Below, piece after piece: positions 14,503 to 17,958 of a stretch of 17,958 nucleotides of DNA. The notes below the pieces were generated by a model. It was given only the letters and a program-made list of their open reading frames with translations, was not told the DNA's origin and made no database searches. Both the position numbers and the translations under genes were made by a program. Source of the stretch: Anaerolineales bacterium (GTDB lineage: Bacteria; Chloroflexota; Anaerolineae; Anaerolineales; UBA11657); assembly GCA_947503585.1 (NCBI GenBank), contig CANNEJ010000002.1, positions 1 through 17,958 of the forward strand, read 5' to 3'. Each line of letters opens with the position of its first letter. The first letter of the stretch is position 1.

Positions 14503-15936
14503 TCAGCTTCTGCCCGATGGAGATGCGCGCCGGAGCTTGTTGGCCGTTGCAATTGCTGCTGCTGTCGTGCCGTAACGCGCGGCAATTTTGACGAGGTTGT
14601 CGCCCTTGATTACCGTGTATACGCGCCCGGCAGCCAAGCCAGTGGTGGCTGCGGGCACAGCCGTTGCCGTAATTTTTGTGGCGGTGGCCGCAGTCGTTGC
14701 AGCGCTTGTGGGCGTGGCAACCACAGCAGATGCAATTCCGCTAAACGCCGCCCCCTGATAGTAAAAGCTCGAAGTCTCGCCTGTCGCCCCATCCAGTTTT
14801 ACCACCGTGACCGTAAAGCTGTAGTTGCCGTTGTAAACAATCTTTAATCCGGTAATCTGCGGGGAGCCGGAATGCTGGCGGTCCAGCACGCTGCCGGAGC
14901 CCTGCTTCACCAGTGCCACCAATTGCGCTTCGGTAATGTCGCCCACAAAGCCCAGTGTGGTGGACCAAAACTGGATGCTGTGCACAAAATCGCGCGAGGT
15001 GGCGTCGAGTGCCTTGACTGTGTCCGCCGGCCAGTTGTTGCGAATGAAGAAGGAGTCAATCAGCTTGGCCGTGATTGCGGCGGTGCTGTACAGCCGGATG
15101 GATGACACAGTGTCTTCCCCCACCGTATTATTCGAGAGCGTAATGTCATCTCCCAAAATGGTGTCAGACGAGCCGCCGTAGGTGCCGCTGCTATAAGTTG
15201 CGCTTTGGTAGCTGGGCCGGGTATATAGGATTGCCACTGTGTGCGGGCCTACCTTTAGGCTGGAGGCTTTATTGTCACCAATGATGTTGCCAGCCAGCAA
15301 GGGATCACTCTCGCGAAAGGTTTCATCCTGACCGAGGTAGTCATTGAGCGCATACAGCGTGGCACTGGCCTGGTACACCTGCGCGGGGCGCACTGCTGTC
15401 TCGCATACATCCCCAAGCCCGGTGCCCCAAGTGTTCTCTTGGTATGGGTTGTAAATCAGAGGGCAGTTGTCCGCGGAGTTTGGAATGCCATCAAAGTCGC
15501 CACCCAGATCCGGTGAGCATTTGTCGCCGCGCCCGTCAGAATGGCCAGGCACTACCACGCGAACTTCGCCCTCTTTGGGATCAAAAGTTAATACTTGCAG
15601 GCTGGTACCGGACCAGCTGTAGTTCTTGCCGACCACTTGCAGTTTGTCGCCGACATAAATCAGGCTGGTGGCTTGCGGCGCATACCAGGTGTTTTGCGGG
15701 GTGTACAACATGCTGTTGTGCGAAGAAGAAATTATCCAAGCGCTCACGTCGTCGGATTGGTCCGCGTTGGCTATTGCGGTGCAGTTGTCTTGCGCATCGG
15801 GAATGCCGTCGTCATCGGTGTCGCCGACGGCGGCCCGCACGCGCGGCGCAGACAACACACTTGCCCCTAGCACTGCAAAGGCCGCAGCTGCGAGCAGCAA
15901 ACGCACAAATACCGAGACTACTTTTGTTGTTTTCAT
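14503..15936 (-). CDS. Secreted TSP3-repeat, beta/gamma-crystallin-like protein with a frameshifted C-terminal LysM
   Basis: The product as read is 477 residues. A signal peptide (about 1-35, ending near RVRA) precedes a calcium-type thrombospondin-3 motif (DTDDDGIPDAQDNC, 39-52) and a second one (DFDGIPNSADNCP, 147-159). Residues about 188-284 resemble a beta/gamma-crystallin domain: two Tyr-rich halves, with DNKASS (221-226) and EDTVSS (274-279) at the expected calcium-site places. A Thr/Ala linker (about 408-435) leads to a LysM start, YTVIKGDNLVKIAARYGTT (440-458). The frame then ends in the unrelated KLRRASPSGRS. Another minus frame continues as GQQAPARISIGQKLTIP with a TAG at 14492, which is a normal LysM end, so a frameshift lies near 14539-14545. 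I prefer the ATG at 15936 over that at 15960 because AGGA sits 8 bases before it. A wall-bound, calcium-binding surface role is inferred. Confidence 0.8.
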   Translation of the reverse strand: MKTTKVVSVFVRLLLAAAAFAVLGASVLSAPRVRAAVGDTDDDGIPDAQDNCTAIANADQSDDVSAWIISSSHNSMLYTPQNTWYAPQATSLIYVGDKLQVVGKNYSWSGTSLQVLTFDPKEGEVRVVVPGHSDGRGDKCSPDLGGDFDGIPNSADNCPLIYNPYQENTWGTGLGDVCETAVRPAQVYQASATLYALNDYLGQDETFRESDPLLAGNIIGDNKASSLKVGPHTVAILYTRPSYQSATYSSGTYGGSSDTILGDDITLSNNTVGEDTVSSIRLYSTAAITAKLIDSFFIRNNWPADTVKALDATSRDFVHSIQFWSTTLGFVGDITEAQLVALVKQGSGSVLDRQHSGSPQITGLKIVYNGNYSFTVTVVKLDGATGETSSFYYQGAAFSGIASAVVATPTSAATTAATATKITATAVPAATTGLAAGRVYTVIKGDNLVKIAARYGTTAAAIATANKLRRASPSGRS

Positions 15937-15989
15937 TATTGTTATCCTGCTCACGGACAAATCTGTGTCACACTCGATCAGAGCATCAA

Positions 15990-15995
15990 ATTATA
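15990..15995 (-). promoter_or_regulatory. -10 box of the TSP3/LysM gene
   Basis: The minus strand reads a perfect TATAAT (15995-15990), predicting a start about 47 bases before the ATG at 15936. No clear -35 box is seen 17 bases upstream. It lies in the 106-base gap after comEC, so the surface protein probably has its own promoter. Confidence 0.5.
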
Positions 15996-16042
15996 AGCTA
16001 TCCCACGTTGATTTTGGCGCGAATTACGCCGGAATTACAGGC

Positions 16043-17958
16043 TTAGCGCTCGGTCCAAACCCATAACTGCCGGCCGTCGGTAGCAAAATCCACCCAGCCA
16101 TTGCGATCGGTGCGCAACACCGCGCGGCCGGCCAGCATTTGCAGTGTGGCTGCGCCCGGTGCGCCGTCCGGGTTGCCGGCGCCCACGGGGATCACCGCTG
16201 CCCACGGGTTGGCGCGCAGCATGAAGAGCAGGCTGAGCACATCCACGCCGCCCTGCTGCGCCACCTGAAGTACATTGGCAGGCGGCACCAAACCCTCGGC
16301 TGCCAGCTGGCCGCTGCTCTTGCCAGTCAGGTCCGGCCCAAACAAAAAGCTTGCGGAGCCGTGGCGCAGCTCCAGCAGCGTGCGCTGCGCGCCCACCGCC
16401 AGCAGCCGCAGGCGCACACCATCACCGAGGTCATACTCGGTGTTTGGTTGGGCGCGGTCCTGTGGAATGCCGCGCCGCGCAATCCCCTCCGACCATTCGC
16501 GGTACCCGGCTTCTTCAGACGGCTCGGCAGCCTGCAGTGTGCGCTCAATAGTGAAGCGCTCCAGCAAGCCGGGCAGGCCGTTGACACTGCCGGCGCCGGA
16601 ACCGGCAGTGACCACCAGCTGCAGAGTGCGGTGCGTGAACGGCAGCTGTTCGCCCAGGGCAGCTGCCAGCCGGCGCGGGCTGGGGCCGCCGTTAAGCAGC
16701 ACCCGCGCACCGCCGGGGGTAGTTATCAATACGGCATCACCGGCACCCACATCCAAAAAAGTAACATGCAGGCGGCCGTCCGGCAGGCGCGCGTACATGG
16801 ACCATGCCAGTACGGTTGCCAACGCCAGCACAACCAGCGCGCCATCTTGCAGGCGCAATGTGTGCTGGCGCAGCCATTCAGCAGCGGCCGGCACGGGGCT
16901 GCGCGCAAACCATGTGGCGCCGAAAATTACTGTGTAGCAGCCCAGCAGCGCTAGCAGTGGAAAGCTGTCCAGCGGCAGCGCGGCGAATGGCACGCGTGCC
17001 AGCAGCTGCACACATTGAATGGTGTATGCAAGAAAGGGCCACACCACCCAAGCCAGCATCTGGCCAAGCGCCGGCGAGATGAGGCCGGCCACGGTGGCAA
17101 GGCCGCCCAGCACCATCACGGCCGGCTGTGCGGGCAGCACAATCAGGTTGGCCAGCAGCCCAACCACGGACAGCTGCCGAAAGTAATATGCGGTGAGCGG
17201 CAGCGTGAGCACCTGCGCTGCGGCCGTCAGTACCGTGAACTCGCCAAGCACGGTTGCAATGCGCACGCCGGTTGGTCCCGCCCAGCGCTGCGCCAGCGCG
17301 GTCACTGCGGATTGCAGCGGGCGGCTGTAAAGCAGCAAACTCAGCGTGGCACCCACACTCAACTGGAAGCCCACATCCCAAAGCGTGCGCGGTTCCCACG
17401 CCGTCATCGCCACCGCTGCAAAGATCAATGCAGTCAGCGCTTGTGCCGGGCGGCCCAGGCCTTGCGCCACAATCACCAGCGCCCCCATCAACGCGGCGCG
17501 TACGACGGACGCATCGGCGCCCGCCAGCACCGTGTAGGCGGCGATGCCCAGCAGCGCGAGCGGGCGCGCACGGCGCTGCCCCAGCACGCTGCCCAGCCCG
17601 CTCATTAAGACAGCCGCGATCACGCTGATGTTGAATCCGGAGATGGCAATGATGTGCGCGGTGCCGGTGGTGCGGAAGTCATCCTGCAGGCTGCGCGGCA
17701 GGCCACTGTCCACACCCAGCAAGATGCCGCTGAGTAGCGCGGCGTGCGGCTGCGGAAAGTTGCGCACAATAACGGCAAGGCTGGCGGCGCGCACTGCTTG
17801 CAGCCGGCGCTGCCACCATAGGCTGGCACAAGTGATACCGCCGGCACCGGGCACATCGGCCGGGCAGACTACCAGCGCGGCCGGCTTTAGTACCGCCAGG
17901 GACCGGATGCCGGTGAGCGCAGAGTACACGCCGCGGCGCGCCATCAAGGCGGCGTAAT
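16043..17958 (-). CDS. comEC: ComEC/Rec2 DNA-uptake channel protein (partial, N-terminus off the right edge)
   Basis: ComEC forms the inner-membrane channel that brings single-stranded DNA into naturally competent cells. The frame is open to the right edge, so the first helices and most of the N-terminal soluble domain are missing; ATG 17944 is internal. The competence domain shows TGTAHIIAISGFNISVIAAV (about 17600-17670) and many membrane helices down to about 16800. The C-terminal metallo-beta-lactamase-like part begins VTFLDVGAGDAVLI (about 16727-16768), and WVDFATDG ends it in the usual way. Its metal-binding residues are gone. LLNGGP stands where LIDGGP is expected, TAGSGAGSVNG where THPDADHVGG is expected, and QVAQQGG where the KxGHHGS motif is expected. 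The channel part looks intact. Whether the cell still takes up DNA is inferred, and no other com gene is visible. Confidence 0.9.
   Translation of the reverse strand, partial: YAALMARRGVYSALTGIRSLAVLKPAALVVCPADVPGAGGITCASLWWQRRLQAVRAASLAVIVRNFPQPHAALLSGILLGVDSGLPRSLQDDFRTTGTAHIIAISGFNISVIAAVLMSGLGSVLGQRRARPLALLGIAAYTVLAGADASVVRAALMGALVIVAQGLGRPAQALTALIFAAVAMTAWEPRTLWDVGFQLSVGATLSLLLYSRPLQSAVTALAQRWAGPTGVRIATVLGEFTVLTAAAQVLTLPLTAYYFRQLSVVGLLANLIVLPAQPAVMVLGGLATVAGLISPALGQMLAWVVWPFLAYTIQCVQLLARVPFAALPLDSFPLLALLGCYTVIFGATWFARSPVPAAAEWLRQHTLRLQDGALVVLALATVLAWSMYARLPDGRLHVTFLDVGAGDAVLITTPGGARVLLNGGPSPRRLAAALGEQLPFTHRTLQLVVTAGSGAGSVNGLPGLLERFTIERTLQAAEPSEEAGYREWSEGIARRGIPQDRAQPNTEYDLGDGVRLRLLAVGAQRTLLELRHGSASFLFGPDLTGKSSGQLAAEGLVPPANVLQVAQQGGVDVLSLLFMLRANPWAAVIPVGAGNPDGAPGAATLQMLAGRAVLRTDRNGWVDFATDGRQLWVWTER

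Overview
The window is GC-rich bacterial chromosome, densely coded on both strands. It shows no insertion sequence, tRNA, rRNA, CRISPR array or phage gene. The gene set suggests a Chloroflexota bacterium (Anaerolineae or Caldilineae type). The hints are a membrane Ser/Thr kinase fused to a formylglycine-type (SUMF1) domain, secreted proteins with long Thr/Pro/Ala linkers, a LysM-ended surface protein and a zinc-dependent phospholipase C-like protein. This assignment is an inference; no marker gene here proves it.

Layout. Bases 1-824 (minus) hold the start of a tandem CheW-domain protein that runs off the left edge. About 485 bases without a recognised gene follow. Then comes a minus-strand array whose transcription order is kinase-SUMF1 (6954 to 5050), recF (4980 to 3763) and a penicillin acylase family hydrolase (3676 to 1310). 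A divergent intergenic region (6955-7059) carries a clear plus-strand promoter. It drives the phospholipase C-like gene (7060-7800), which appears to be leaderless. A six-bladed PD40/TolB-like lipoprotein (7879-9297) follows.

That lipoprotein gene converges on, and overlaps by one shared CTAG, a minus-strand pair: a DUF4380 aldose-epimerase-like gene (11757 to 10837) and xylulokinase xylB (10832 to 9294), separated by 4 bases. A strong divergent promoter at 11944-11972 then drives the most unusual gene of the window. It encodes a 511-residue fusion of a D-Ala-D-Ala-ligase-like ATP-grasp domain and a SET protein-lysine methyltransferase domain (12113-13648). A dienelactone hydrolase family gene (13764-14420) follows and ends in a pair of strong hairpins. 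On the minus strand beyond are a secreted protein with calcium-type TSP3 repeats, a beta/gamma-crystallin-like domain and a C-terminal LysM that is cut short by a frameshift (15936 to 14503), and a ComEC/Rec2 DNA-uptake channel protein that enters from the right edge (17958 to 16043). Every metal ligand I can align in the ComEC metallo-beta-lactamase-like domain is missing.

How the genes work together. Several products act at the cell envelope (kinase-SUMF1, acylase, phospholipase-like protein, PD40 lipoprotein, LysM protein, ComEC). xylB and the DUF4380 gene form a sugar-use unit. recF serves recombination and repair. The best candidates for something new are the ATP-grasp-SET fusion, the metal-less ComEC C-terminal domain and the frameshifted LysM protein.
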